Origin: Marvania coccoides
Lineage: Eukaryota > Chlorophyta > Trebouxiophyceae > Chlorellales > Chlorellaceae
Length of the DNA stretch: 64,000 nt
NCBI GenBank assembly: GCA_963854735.1
Contig: OY978098.1
Coordinates: 2,492,001 to 2,556,000, forward strand
Reading direction: 5' to 3'
Shown here: one piece after another, positions 35,317-45,543 of the stretch
How the letters are laid out: each line of letters starts with the position of its first letter
Position numbering within the stretch: the stretch's first letter is position 1
The notes under the pieces: model-generated
Told to the model about the DNA's origin: nothing
The model's input: only the letters and a program-made list of their open reading frames with translations
Databases searched by the model: none
Made by a program: the position numbers and the translations under genes

Positions 35317-36268
35317 TCACCCGGCCCAGCCCTGGAATTCAATCTGTGTACTATTGAACTCAGGAAGCATGGCATTGAGTTCAGGAATGGTGCCATTGAA
35401 TTCCGGCCGAGTGCCATTGAATTCAGGATGGGTGCCATTGAACTCGGGCAGCATGCCGTCATAAAATTCACCTCCATGGCGGCCAAATCGGTCACCGCCG
35501 TTAAAGCACGGCTCCGTCGAGTTAATAATAGAGTTGCACGGGGGCAAGAATCCATCTGGGAGCGTGCCGTTGAAGCAGGGCTCGCTGCTGTTGGTAATAT
35601 TTGCGCTGCACGGCGGCCCAAAGGGATGGAAAACCCCATCCGTGGCGTTGAAGCAATCCGTGCCATCGGTGGAGTTGCAAGGAGGTGGGAATCCAGTGGC
35701 ATTGAAGCACTGCTCGGTGGAGTTGGAGGTCGTGTTGCAGGGGGGTCCGAAATGGTGTCCAAATCCTGGGCCGTGGCCATGGCCGCCAAAACGGCGGGGC
35801 AACCCCCCGCCATCGGGCCCTCCAGTAGGCGCCTGGCCCATGGCTTCATCGTGGCCAGCAACTGCAGGGAGGGGGAGAAAGATGGGGGAAACGTTGACCA
35901 CGTCGGACATTGCAAAATGTTACGGGACGTCCATGCCCTTGCACCTTTCCTCCTAGGCAATCCGTATATTTGCCCTGACTCCTGCTGATTCCGGAGTTGT
36001 TTGAAGCTGATATGTTAGATATGCACGCATGAACTCCTCTACTGCTGACCAAAGGTCGCAGTAGTTAAAAAGGTTGCATCCCTCACACAAAAGGCAGGTG
36101 CTGAATTGCTGTTGCAAAAATAACAGGCTGCAAGGTACCATAAATCTGGATCGCCAAGAAACAAAATAACGCAGGGGAAGGTGGAGGTGCTAACGCGGTA
36201 GAAAATGGAGTCATCAACTCACCGACGGTGACGCACACCAGGAGAACAACAACGGTTGACAGCTTCAT
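35317..36268 (-). CDS. Small secreted protein with N-glycosylation sequon repeats
   Basis: Exons 36268-36223 and 35861-35317 give 196 residues. The signal peptide MKLSTVVVLLVCVTVVAG is completed across the intron. A Gly/His-rich segment (FGGHGHGPGFGHHF) follows. Then come about four units of a Cys-paired pattern (PPCN-T/S ... E/D-x-CFN) in which almost every Cys neighbours an Asn-x-Ser/Thr sequon. Last come about five copies of a PEFNGT-like hexapeptide, again sequons. Over ten potential N-glycosylation sites fall in about 130 residues. This would suit a cell-wall or extracellular glycoprotein with metal-binding potential in the His-rich part. No known family recognised. Confidence 0.72.
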
Positions 36269-37363
36269 AATGGACGGAAACGATTGAATGAGTATAGAAC
36301 GCCGTTAATTTGACTTTAAAGAACACAAACCGCTTCGCAACGCGGTTATCTTGTGACGTGAAACCCAGAGCGCACGTCAACAGGCTCTTTCTGACATGTT
36401 GTACAACCATCTCAAGAAGCTTGGATTGAAGCTGCCAGGCGAATAAAATGGTTGTACACGTATTCTGGAATGCCGTTCTCCCGGTGGTCGGGCCAGACTC
36501 GATCAACACGTTTTTTTATTTCGATTCAAGAAGAATTCAAGAAGAATTCAAACCAATCCATCGACGGCTGAGAGTGAGGTTTAGTGCCAAGTGGTGTAGA
36601 AAATGCCCCCCAACCTGCATTTTGTTGTACTGGATGACTAGCGCAGCAGCACCGAGGCAGAGCGCAGGCTACGGAGAAGAGTGCTCAATAGTCGCAGAAT
36701 GCAGCAACTTGAGGAAGGCAGTCACGATGCCACGTTTGGGGAGGATACGTTATCGTTTCTTCCGAAAGAACTCCTGCTTCTCTTTTCCCCAGGCCGTTCG
36801 CTATATTGCTGCCGGAGAGAGGTGACTTAAAGGAGCGCTCTGTCAAAAAAGATACATCGCCCGGGATGGAAAGCCAGTTCAATAAATAATTTGCCCCCTG
36901 GTGGCTGCAGGAGTTGGGCAGACTGCAGCTCAGGGTGGAGCAGAGGGTTTTGCCTTTGACTAAACGAGGGCGGTGAACAACAACGATGTGGTCAGTCTTG
37001 TTCAGCTGGCGAACGCTGAACAATATTACGCGGCCGCAATGCACCACACAGGCACCCCTTTGAACGGACAAACGCCTTCTTTGGGCTGGTCCCTCCGCTA
37101 CAAAAATAAAATAAAATTTGAATGACAATTATAAAAATGTGGGCTGCTGGGCAGCGGTAAGAATGTGTTGGGTCAGCTCAGGCGCTACTGTAAAAAAATG
37201 TATGAATGAAAAACACTTGACGATGTGAAAAAACTGTTCATCCACCTCAGCTCTCAGCTCACCTGCCCCTCTTTGTGTAAGTCAGTCTTCTTACTTTATA
37301 CTATTTTTTAGTAAAATAGAGAAGCCGATTTATCCACCTTTTACACCTCAAAAACAGGCGACA
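36269..37363. other. 1.1 kb divergent intergenic region
   Basis: Lies between the starts of the sequon-repeat protein (minus) and the PH-WW protein (plus). A short tandem repeat of AAGAATTC-type units occurs near 36526-36550. No gene supported. Confidence 0.5.
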
Positions 37364-39066
37364 ATGTCACGCGGCGAGAGGTTTTCCGTTAGATTAATTC
37401 CAGAAGAGGGAGGGTCAGCGGAGCGCGTCATGGTGGAGGTCGGGATGGAGGGATTCAACGTGTTGAGCAGCGACGGATCGCGTGTCCTTCGCAAATACCC
37501 GCTGCCCCACATCTCCCGGTGGTCCATGCGCGGAAGCAGCTTGATTTTGTTCACCAGGAGCCCGGTAAGCACTCTTTCTGTACCTTGTTCATCATAAAAC
37601 AACCTGCCTTTTGGTCAAATGCAAAAAATCACAGCAGGCTTCTAATTTATCTCGCATATTTTCTTCTTTTCCAGGTCGACGTTGAGGACCGCTCAGTGAC
37701 GCTGCAAGGCGACGAGCACACCATCCGCTCGGTGCTGGACACGTTGACCTGCTGCTGCATGCAAATGGCCGAGCTGCTGCAGAGCGGGCAGGGCGATCGC
37801 GCTGCCGCGAACTCTCTGTCGGCCCTCTTGAAAAAATCAAATAAGGCAGTTGAGCTGCCCACAGCCGACCAGGTGGAGTTCTGGAAGTCAGCGGAAAAGG
37901 CCGGATGGATGTACTCGCAGGGGGAGCACATCAAAACCTGGCGCAAGCGCTGGTTCATCCTCAAACAAGGCTTTTTGTTCCGATTTTCATCGCCCGACAT
38001 CTCGCCCTCCTCCAAGCCTCGCGGCATCGTGGACCTCTCGCAAGTGACCGACGTCACAGACGGTAGCGCCGCCACGGGCCGCCCCAACTCCATCAAGATC
38101 TCTACGGCCACCGGCAGCAAGTGCTACTTGGCAGAGAGTGAAACCGCTCAAGTGGAGTGGGTGTCAGTTCTGGAGGGCGCTGTAGCCAAGATCGTACGCA
38201 TCATCGCGGGCGTGGACGAGGAAGCTGACGCCTCGCCCGGTGTGGCGGCTTCTCGCGCCCTGGCCGAGCAGTTTCGCACCTATTCTGGCAAGGCGGTGGC
38301 ATCCGCAGGCGGAGGGGGCTCCACTTCTCACAGGGACAGGGACCACCAGCCGCGGCGCAGCCACAGCCACAGGCATGAGCGCGCCGGCGCTGGGGGCTCC
38401 AGCAGGGACCAGATGGTGGATATTGTGAACTATGGAGGCGGAGTCGATGTGGCTAGCGGCAACAGCAAGTATGGCGCCTCTGCTTCGGCCCCTGGCCCCG
38501 CTGCGCCATCCGGAGATTACGGATACATCAATGTCGACTATGGAGGCGTTGTGGGGGCGCGGATGGCGCCGCCCGAGGCCTCAGGAGGCAGCGGTGGCGG
38601 TGGTGGGATGTACGGCAACATTTACTCACCGCCCGCTCACCAGCAGCAGCCCCAGCAGCAGCAGCAGTACGCGAAATTCCCCCCGCAGGAGATGGCCCAT
38701 CAGCAGCCTGTCTACGGCGAAAGCTGGAGCAGCTACGGTCAGCCTCTTCCCCAGCAGCAGCAGCAACAGCAGCAGCAGTTTCCGTCCGCTATGCCTGCTG
38801 CTGCGGCCCCTGCTGCTGAGTACGGGGTGCCTGATGCCAATGGCGGGGGTGGGGGTTATCAGCAGGAGTACGCCGCATACGCACAGCAGGCACAGCAGCA
38901 GCAGCAGGTTGGTGGTTCCACATTGATGGATGCTGTGACGACTCCCCCGGTAGCGGCCCCGCCCCAGCAGGCGTCCCCCTGGCAGGTGCACTACACCGCG
39001 GATGGGCGGCCCTACTACTACAACAGCACCACCCAAATCACGCAGTGGGAGGCGCCGGCAGCTTAA
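37364..39066 (+). CDS. PH and WW domain protein
   Basis: Exons 37364-37564 and 37675-39066 give 530 residues. The N-terminal 135 residues form a compact domain of unknown type (FSVRLIPEEGGSAERVMVEV, later LQGDEHTIRSVLDTL). A PH domain lies at about 141-245 (KAGWMYSQGEHIKTWRKRWF, KCYLAESETAQVEWVSVL), the type that binds phosphoinositides. A long Gly/Tyr/Gln-rich linker with polyQ runs from CAG repeats follows. A WW domain closes the protein (WQVHYTADGRPYYYNSTTQ, ending QWEAP), with both signature Trp residues; such domains bind Pro-rich ligands. Likely an adaptor at membranes; partner unknown. Confidence 0.88.
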
Positions 39067-39485
39067 GGGAGGGAGGTTATGAATGATTAACTGTGCGGCT
39101 TTTCAGTGTACAATAACACATTCAATCATTCGCATTAACATATCATACACCTCTGTAGTTTCGTTTCCTTTTAAACGTCGCTGCTGTAGGGTATTCATCA
39201 GTATGCTGGATATGCTCATATCCAGCTCTAATAAGCAGAGTTTCAGATTCCGACAGGCAGGCCACTCTTTCCTGGGTATGCTCCAACCCAAGCTATGACG
39301 AGCCAAGCACTGCCCGGATTAGAAAGTTCTTTTCACAGAAAGAAAAAAAAAGAGCCCGACGGCAGCTGAGCAAAATTTGAAGGTGCTAAATAAAAAAGCC
39401 ACTCAATCTCGCAAGCTCCTTGTTTCTATATTAAACTATATTTTATTCCGATGTTCTCACTCTGATCTTATTAAAAATATAAAAA
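39067..39485. other. Intergenic, tandem genes
   Basis: 3' flank of the PH-WW gene and 5' flank of APC8. AT-rich; nothing recognised. Confidence 0.45.
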
Positions 39486-41485
39486 ATGAGCGATCCTGCT
39501 GCCGCTGAACGCGAAGAGCTCCGTCGATCGATCACTTTTGCTAGAGACAGGCGCTTGCACGAATCCGCGAAATGGGCAGCACAACAGCTCGCTGGGCTGC
39601 CCGCCGACCCATCAGCGGCGGAGCCTCGCCCCCCACCTGCCACTTCTGGCGAGACTTCAAGCAGTGCAGCTGAGGAAGATGCCTACCAGCTCGCCCTGAG
39701 CCACTTTGACTTCCGGGCAAGTGAATAAAAAATGGACCGCACGTGTAAATTATATCATCAGACTTAAGTCAGCCATCACGCTCTTCCAGCTCAACTCCTC
39801 CACCGCCGCTCATGTTCAATACTTGTCTGCAGGAGTATCTCTCAGCCACCAAGGCGCTGCAGCCGCACATGGGCAACCCGCGCACCACCCATCGCACGCG
39901 CTTCATCTACTTCTACTCCCTGTACCTGGCCAGAGAAAAACACAGAGCGGAAAAACGCAGCGCCCCTGCCGGCCTCGCCACCTGGGCCTCCAGCGATGAA
40001 TACCTCAAACAAATCGTCGCTGGGGTGACCGCGATGGGCGACGCAGCAGACGGCTTCCTCACCTACCTCCTGGGCCTCGTTTTGCTGGACTTGGAGAACA
40101 AATCTGAAGCCAGAGCGGCTCTGGTGGCGGCCGTTACCAAATTTCCCTGCAACTGGTCCGCCTGGAAGGCGCTGTTGAAGGCGTGCCCTGACCGGGAGTC
40201 GCTGGAGGGTCTCTCCCTGCCCTCTCACTTCGCCACGCTGTTTTTTCAGGCGGCGCTGGTGCAGGAGCTGCAGGACAGCGTGGCGGCCCTCGACACACTG
40301 CACCTGCTGAGCGACCGCTTCCCCAGGAGCGAGGCGCTGCTGCTGGGGGTGGCGCTGGCGCACAATAACCTGCACAACTACGACGAGGCGCAGGAGATGT
40401 TTGACGAGCTGCTGCAGCGGGACCCCCACAGAATTGACGGCATGGACGTGTACTCGAACATTCTGTACGTGAAAGAGGACCCCGCGCTGGCGGCGCTAGC
40501 GCGGCGGTGCGCGGAGACGGACCCCTACCGCCCCGAGAGCTGCGTGGTGGTGGGGAACTACTACTCCATGCGCGCTGAGCACGAAAAGGCGATCGTGTAC
40601 TTTAGGAGGGCGCTGAAGCTGGACCCAGGGTCAGTTGATACAACACACATTAGTTTCACTCTATCACTATGCCGTTTAAGTATTATCTGAGCGGCTATTC
40701 TATGAAAGCGCCTTTGTTCTTTCCTTCTGATATGCCACCCCCGCTTCTTATTCTTATTATCGTTTAACCCCCTCCCCCCCCCCCCCCCCTCCCATTTTTT
40801 TTTATTTTTTTTTAGGTACCTCCCGGCGTGGACGCTGATGGGCCACGAGTTTGTGGAGCTGAAGAACCCTTCCGCCGCCATCGAGGCCTACCAGCGGGCG
40901 GTGGGCGTCAGCCCCAACGATTACCGAGCTTGGTACGGCCTGGGCCAGACCTACGAGCTGGTCAACATGCCAAACTACGCGCTGCACTACTACCGCCGCG
41001 CGGTGCAGCTGCGGCCCAACGACGCGCGCATGTGGAACGCGATGGCGCACTGCTACGCCAGCTCCGCCCTGGACAACAGCGAGGCGGCGATCCGGTGCTA
41101 CCAGCGCGCGCTGCCCAATGACCGCGAGGGCGTGGCGCTGCAGCAGCTGGCGACGCTGCACCGGCGGCGTGGGGACCGCCACGAGGCCGCCCACTACTAC
41201 TTGATGAACGTACAACGAATTGAGGGAGAAGGGTCGGCGGGACAGGATGAAGTGGACGCTCTGCAGTACCTGGCGGAGTACCACAAAGACGAGGGCAACC
41301 TGGAGCAGGCGCACCGGTACTACGAGCGGCTGCTTGACTTTGGGGCCATGCAGGCGAGGGAGGACGCAAAGGCCCGGCTGCGGGAGATCCAGAGCGAGAT
41401 GGCTGCAGCTCGGGCTGCTGAAGCCGCTGGGGGGCACGCTATGTCGACGCCGGGCTCGGATATGGGCATCAGCCCGGGGCGATGA
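39486..41485 (+). CDS. APC8: APC8/CDC23, TPR subunit of the anaphase-promoting complex
   Basis: Exons 39486-39716, 39833-40629 and 40816-41485 give 565 residues. APC8 is a TPR scaffold of the APC/C ubiquitin ligase that drives mitotic exit. The N-terminal helix pair (ERRSITFAR-like, then HESAKWAAQQLAGL) is typical of CDC23. Tandem TPRs follow, including ALAHNNLHNYDEAQEMFDEL, VVVGNYYSMRAEHEKAIVYF, AWTLMGHEFVELKNPSAAIE, AWYGLGQTYELVNMPNYALH and MWNAMAHCYASS. Intron 1 (39717-39832) has a GC donor (CGG|GCAAGT); it joins FDFR to EYLSATKAL as in CDC23. The second intron carries consecutive poly-C and poly-T runs near 40768-40813. Confidence 0.93.
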
Positions 41486-41645
41486 GGGGTGGACATAACG
41501 TAGACATAGCTGTTAAATTGGCCACAAAGGTCGAATAAAAATACAAAAATGAGGATGTCATGTGATGATGGTTTGTAAACAAAAAGGGGTGGTTTCAGGA
41601 GGAAGAGGGAAAATAGGAAGTATAAAAAGGGGTGCTACACCAAGG

Positions 41646-42053
41646 TCACGAGGCCCAAATTGGATGGGCCATGCAGCCTTCAACCACGCTTTGCATCTTG
41701 TGCCGCTGTGCTGCCAGTTCCCGCCCCTTGGAGGTCCGCTTTATGCCCAAGCACAGCATAACTGGGAGGTCGCAGCCTGCCGCCGATAGCTGCTCCACCA
41801 GCTGGCGTGCACAGAGCTCCGGGAGGGGGTCGTCTCGAGCGCCGAGCAGGGTGGCGATGGCAAAGGTGGACCCGCCGCCCAGCACCGTCTCTTTGTGGGC
41901 GTGCACGATGGTTCCCAAAGTGGGTAATTGAGTCACGATGAAAACAATGCGGTCGGCGTAGAGCGAGGCAACTGCGGCGCAAGTTTGTTCGCCATCAGCA
42001 GCGTTCAATGCGATCGAGAATTGTTTGGTTAGGACGGGGAACCCCAGGGCCAT
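41646..42053 (-). CDS. Proteasome assembly chaperone 3-like protein
   Basis: Single exon of 135 residues. The order of motifs matches PSMG3/PAC3, a chaperone for alpha-ring assembly of the 20S proteasome: an N-terminal strand pair, then RIVFIVTQLPTLGTIVHAHK, FAIATLLGARDDPLPELCAR and LPVMLCLGIKR. Length is close to the family norm (about 120-130). The similarity is moderate and was judged by eye. The start ATG at 42051-42053 is the only sensible one. The gene converges with APC8. Confidence 0.7.
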   Translation of the reverse strand: MALGFPVLTKQFSIALNAADGEQTCAAVASLYADRIVFIVTQLPTLGTIVHAHKETVLGGGSTFAIATLLGARDDPLPELCARQLVEQLSAAGCDLPVMLCLGIKRTSKGRELAAQRHKMQSVVEGCMAHPIWAS

Positions 42054-42118
42054 TGTTGGTTTTACGTGCTTTTAAGTGGTTTTAATTGAAAACCGATGCG
42101 AGAGTGCTCGCCGCGGTC

Positions 42119-42244
42119 TCCAAATTTTCAAATTCAACTGACCCACTCTGTTGTGTGGTGGGGAGGATATTGAGGTAGGTGGGGTGGGGGTGGGTCCAAA
42201 TTTTCAAAATTCAACCGACCCACTGTGTTGTGTGGTGGGGAGGA
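42119..42244 (+). repeat. Two-copy direct repeat of about 49 bp
   Basis: Copies at 42119-42167 and 42195-42244 share sequence from TCCAAATTTTCAAA to GTGGTGGGGAGGA, with one inserted A and two substitutions. They are separated by a G-rich spacer. The unit lies upstream of the PSMG3-like and KH genes. Confidence 0.85.
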
Positions 42245-42304
42245 AGGGGTGGGGTGGGGTGAGGGGTGGGGTGTGTGTGTGGGGGGGGGGGGGGTTGGGG
42301 GTGG
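42168..42304 (+). repeat. G-rich/GT-rich tract with G-quadruplex potential
   Basis: Includes many GGGGT units and an uninterrupted G run near 42281-42294. Multiple runs of three or more G on the plus strand could form a G-quadruplex. Confidence 0.7.
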
Positions 42305-42944
42305 TCTTGTCGGTGCGCGTGATCTATTACGTTAACTTTAACTCATCTCGAGAATATGCCGCACATGCATCAACCATGATGCTGCTGGCGGCAGCAACGC
42401 CGGCTGGTTGTCACTTCAGCTGCAGCTGGATTTTCAATCCGCAGTGAATGGGCCAAATGGCATAGTAGAGTCTTCTGGGCAATCAATCAATCTCGCCACG
42501 GCCACGAGGCAAAACAGTCGTATTTCCTATTATCCTAGAATAGTACCAGCAGTCAGCCTCTTTAGGGCCTGTCTTAGGTACTATGCTCCAGGTACTACGC
42601 TCTCTTCTAAATAGTTCGCTACAAAGAACCGACTATTTTTAGGTAACACGGTAATTTATCTCGGTTTTCAACAAGAAACGGTTTATTTATTTTGTATATT
42701 GGTGTTTTATTTAATTTTTATTATTGAAAATCGATAGCGTCATCGTCACAGCAGTGTTACCACGAAAGCACAAAAAGAAAGGAAGCAGTGTTTCTGGGAA
42801 TTCCGCCCAGCCCCCGGGGCTCCGACCATCAAGTTTGGGCATTTTAGTGAATTCAATGGTGGTTTAAACAGTTTTCAGGCCGGTCGCACCGCCGCAGAGC
42901 TTACTTATTCAACAATGAGGTATTGGCAGAAGTAGATTGAGAAA

Positions 42945-44930
42945 ATGAGGGAGAACGGGACGGCTGCAGACCCCAACGCTGTCTTTGAGAGGCTTTCTGG
43001 ACTTCAGGTGATTGTTTAATCCGGCGTTCTGCAGCGTATCGTCATCGTGCTTAGGCCATAATTTTTTCGATCAAAAATAGACTCGTGAAAAACTGTCGAA
43101 AAATCGAGCTCCGCAGGTGCGAGCTAGAACAGCAGAACGCAGCGGAACGTCCTCTCCGCTTGGCAGCCCCAGCCCCTTGAAACGCGACATGCGGAGCTGG
43201 CTTGACGATGTGTTGGGTGAGGAAATTTTTGTTGTTGCGCGGTACATGAACAAGAACGAGGTTTTGCGAGTACTCGTTGCATTTTTACACTGATGATACC
43301 TTGATATTCACCTTGATATCTTCACACGCCCTGAATGCGCTTTCGCAGGCTTCGCATCTGGCACCTCAGCTGCTGGCACCGGGCGTCTGTACACCAAGCT
43401 CTTGGTGCCTAATGCAGCAGCCGGTTCGATCATTGGGAAGGTAAGAGGCCCTTACACGCGCGCCTTCCTCCCACGGAAGCCTGCCACCCTCTGCTGCAGC
43501 GCAATTCTTTTGTTCTGTACTCTCACACCTCCCGTACGCCCTTGATTTTAGGCTGGGTCCAACATCAACGATGTGCAGGCGCGCTCGTTCGCCCGCATCC
43601 AGCTCTCAAAGTCTGGCGAATTCTACCCAGGCACCGCGGAGCGCACGCTGCTGGTGACTGGTCGCATCGGCCACATCATTGCAGCGCTCAGCCTCGTCTT
43701 CGCCAAGCTTCTGCGGGAGGGCGTGGCCCCGCTCACGCCCCGCAGCCGCGCCACAGCCGAGGCCCGGGAGCTGGAGGAGGAAGAAGCCGAGGCTGGAGGC
43801 CTCCCCGACCTCCCCCCCGGCAATCTTGCTGTGAAATTGCTGGTACCACAGCCGCTTTGTGGCATCATCATCGGCAAGGGCGGCGCCACGGTGCGCGCCT
43901 ACTCCGCAGAAACCGACACCCAGATCAGGGTCACCCAGCAGGAGGCCCCCTCAGCGATAACTCTCAGCCACCGAATTGTCACCGTGAACGGTTCGCCCGA
44001 CCAGGTGCTCAAAGCCATCGCGCTGCTGGTGCTGAAGCAAGCAGAGGACCCCAAGTGCCACATGTACGGGGATCTCACGCCGTCGTACACCGCCGTAGCC
44101 GTGCCGCTGCTCCCCCCTGCCAATAGGGGAGTGCCGCCCTTCTCAATGGGGCCGTACGGTATTTCACCCCCCACTGTGGTGGGCCTGCAGCACATGCCGT
44201 ACGCATACCACGTGCCACCGCAAGGCGGGGCGGCTCAGGCGGCTCCTGCGATGTATGGAGCCGCGCATGGGCCCCCCACTGGCATGTTTGCGCCCAGCGT
44301 GGACGGCAGAATTACCACGATGTCGTTTCCGCTGCCTGAGGACCAAGCCTCGCTGCTGATGGGCTCCAACGGGGTGGTTGATGAGCTGCAGGCGGCGGCG
44401 GGGGTGCGGATTCGGGTGGAACGCAGCGGCAGTGGCGTCGGCGGAGAGGGCAGCGGCAGCAGCAGGGCTGGGCCTCGCATCGCCCAGGTCACTGTCATGG
44501 GTCCCCCTGAGGGGGTGCACTACGCCAATTACTACATGTCGCAGCGCCTGGCGTCTGTCGCCATGCAGCAGCAGCAGTACGTGGCCAACATGACCAACAA
44601 TGGTGAGTCAACACTTATCATTTTGTTTATTTCAAAATTCAGTTGATTTCCCTCAGGTTTTATTTGCTCTGGAGTGAGGCAGGCAGCGGCCACCAGGAGA
44701 ACAGTTACACGTAGGTTTTTTTACCATCCCCCCCCCCTTGATTTATAACAGGCACGACGTATTATTATCGGCCGCAGCAGCAGCACGCGGCGGCGTACTC
44801 TAGAAACTCGCCAATGACCAACGGCAGCATTGGAGCTGCGGCCGAGATGAGGGACGGTGCTGCTGGGCAGAGGCCTTCTCCTCGGTCAACGATGCTGCAA
44901 AGAAATAGATCGAACGGAGATGGGGTGTAG
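42945..44930 (+). CDS. Three-KH-domain RNA-binding protein (Nova/PCBP-like)
   Basis: Exons 42945-43007, 43117-43216, 43349-43440, 43552-44602 and 44752-44930 give 494 residues. KH1 spans two exons: YTKLLVPNAAAGSIIGK then AGSNINDVQARSFARIQLSK, with the Nova-like FYPGTAERTLLVTG. KH2 has VKLLVPQPLCGIIIGKGGAT. KH3 is degenerate (FPLPEDQASLLMGSNGVVD) and lacks a GxxG core with basic residues (GSNG). The tail is Gln/Tyr/Asn-rich. The order resembles Nova/PCBP splicing and translation regulators, and plant KH factors. Intron 3 falls exactly inside the KH1 GxxG loop. The N-terminal SPLGSPSPLKRDMRSWLDD could be a phosphorylated linker. RNA target unknown. Confidence 0.88.
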
Positions 44931-45543
44931 AGCAAGTGGTATCTGCGTTCTCTCTTCTTCCTCTTCTTATTTAAGGTTGGCTATACAGCCACCACCCACG
45001 GAAAATCCTAGAAAAGAGTGTGACGCGAAATTTTGTCTCTCCAATTTTATTATCGTGAGCAAATAGTAGGCTCTCCTCTGTACGATTCATACTGGAAATA
45101 TTGCTTAACAAAATCAGTCCATAGTGCAACACAGTTGTTTTTCTTCTTCTTATTCGGGCATTTGGGTAGTTTTTTCTTTCTTTTCTATTCTCGAACTGAA
45201 ACAAAACTTATACAGCTTGAGGCAGCTGCTTGCCGTGCATTTCTCCTGCTAGTGAGCAGTCGGCAACAGTTTTGCCTGAACTGCAATATTACATTTTTTT
45301 CTGGTTTTTTTATAAATAAATGCAAGCCATGTGTCGGTTGTCAGAGAATTGTTTCTTAAATCAAAATTTAATACAAAATTGATACACAAATTGCAGTTAA
45401 TCCATACAAAATATGGGCGCTGCTTCTTTTCAAGCAGCGCTCAACAGAATTTCACTTTCATTAAATCTTCAGCCCCAAAAAGAGACTAGTAAAACAATCA
45501 GAGCGTTTTCTCACACCACTCCTTGCAAGCGTGCATAGTCTCA
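44931..45543. other. Convergent intergenic region
   Basis: 3' flanks of the KH and SPX-fusion genes, T-rich. No gene seen. Confidence 0.5.

Larger units (their letters stand above)
42054..42944. other. Divergent intergenic region PSMG3-like/KH
   Basis: Holds the direct repeat and G-rich tract noted separately; the rest is AT-rich with no gene seen. Confidence 0.5.

Noticed and set aside
42281..42304. Telomere-like G-rich repeat
   Set aside because: Units are irregular GGGGT/GT runs, not the TTTAGGG or TTTTAGGG type, and genes continue on both sides.
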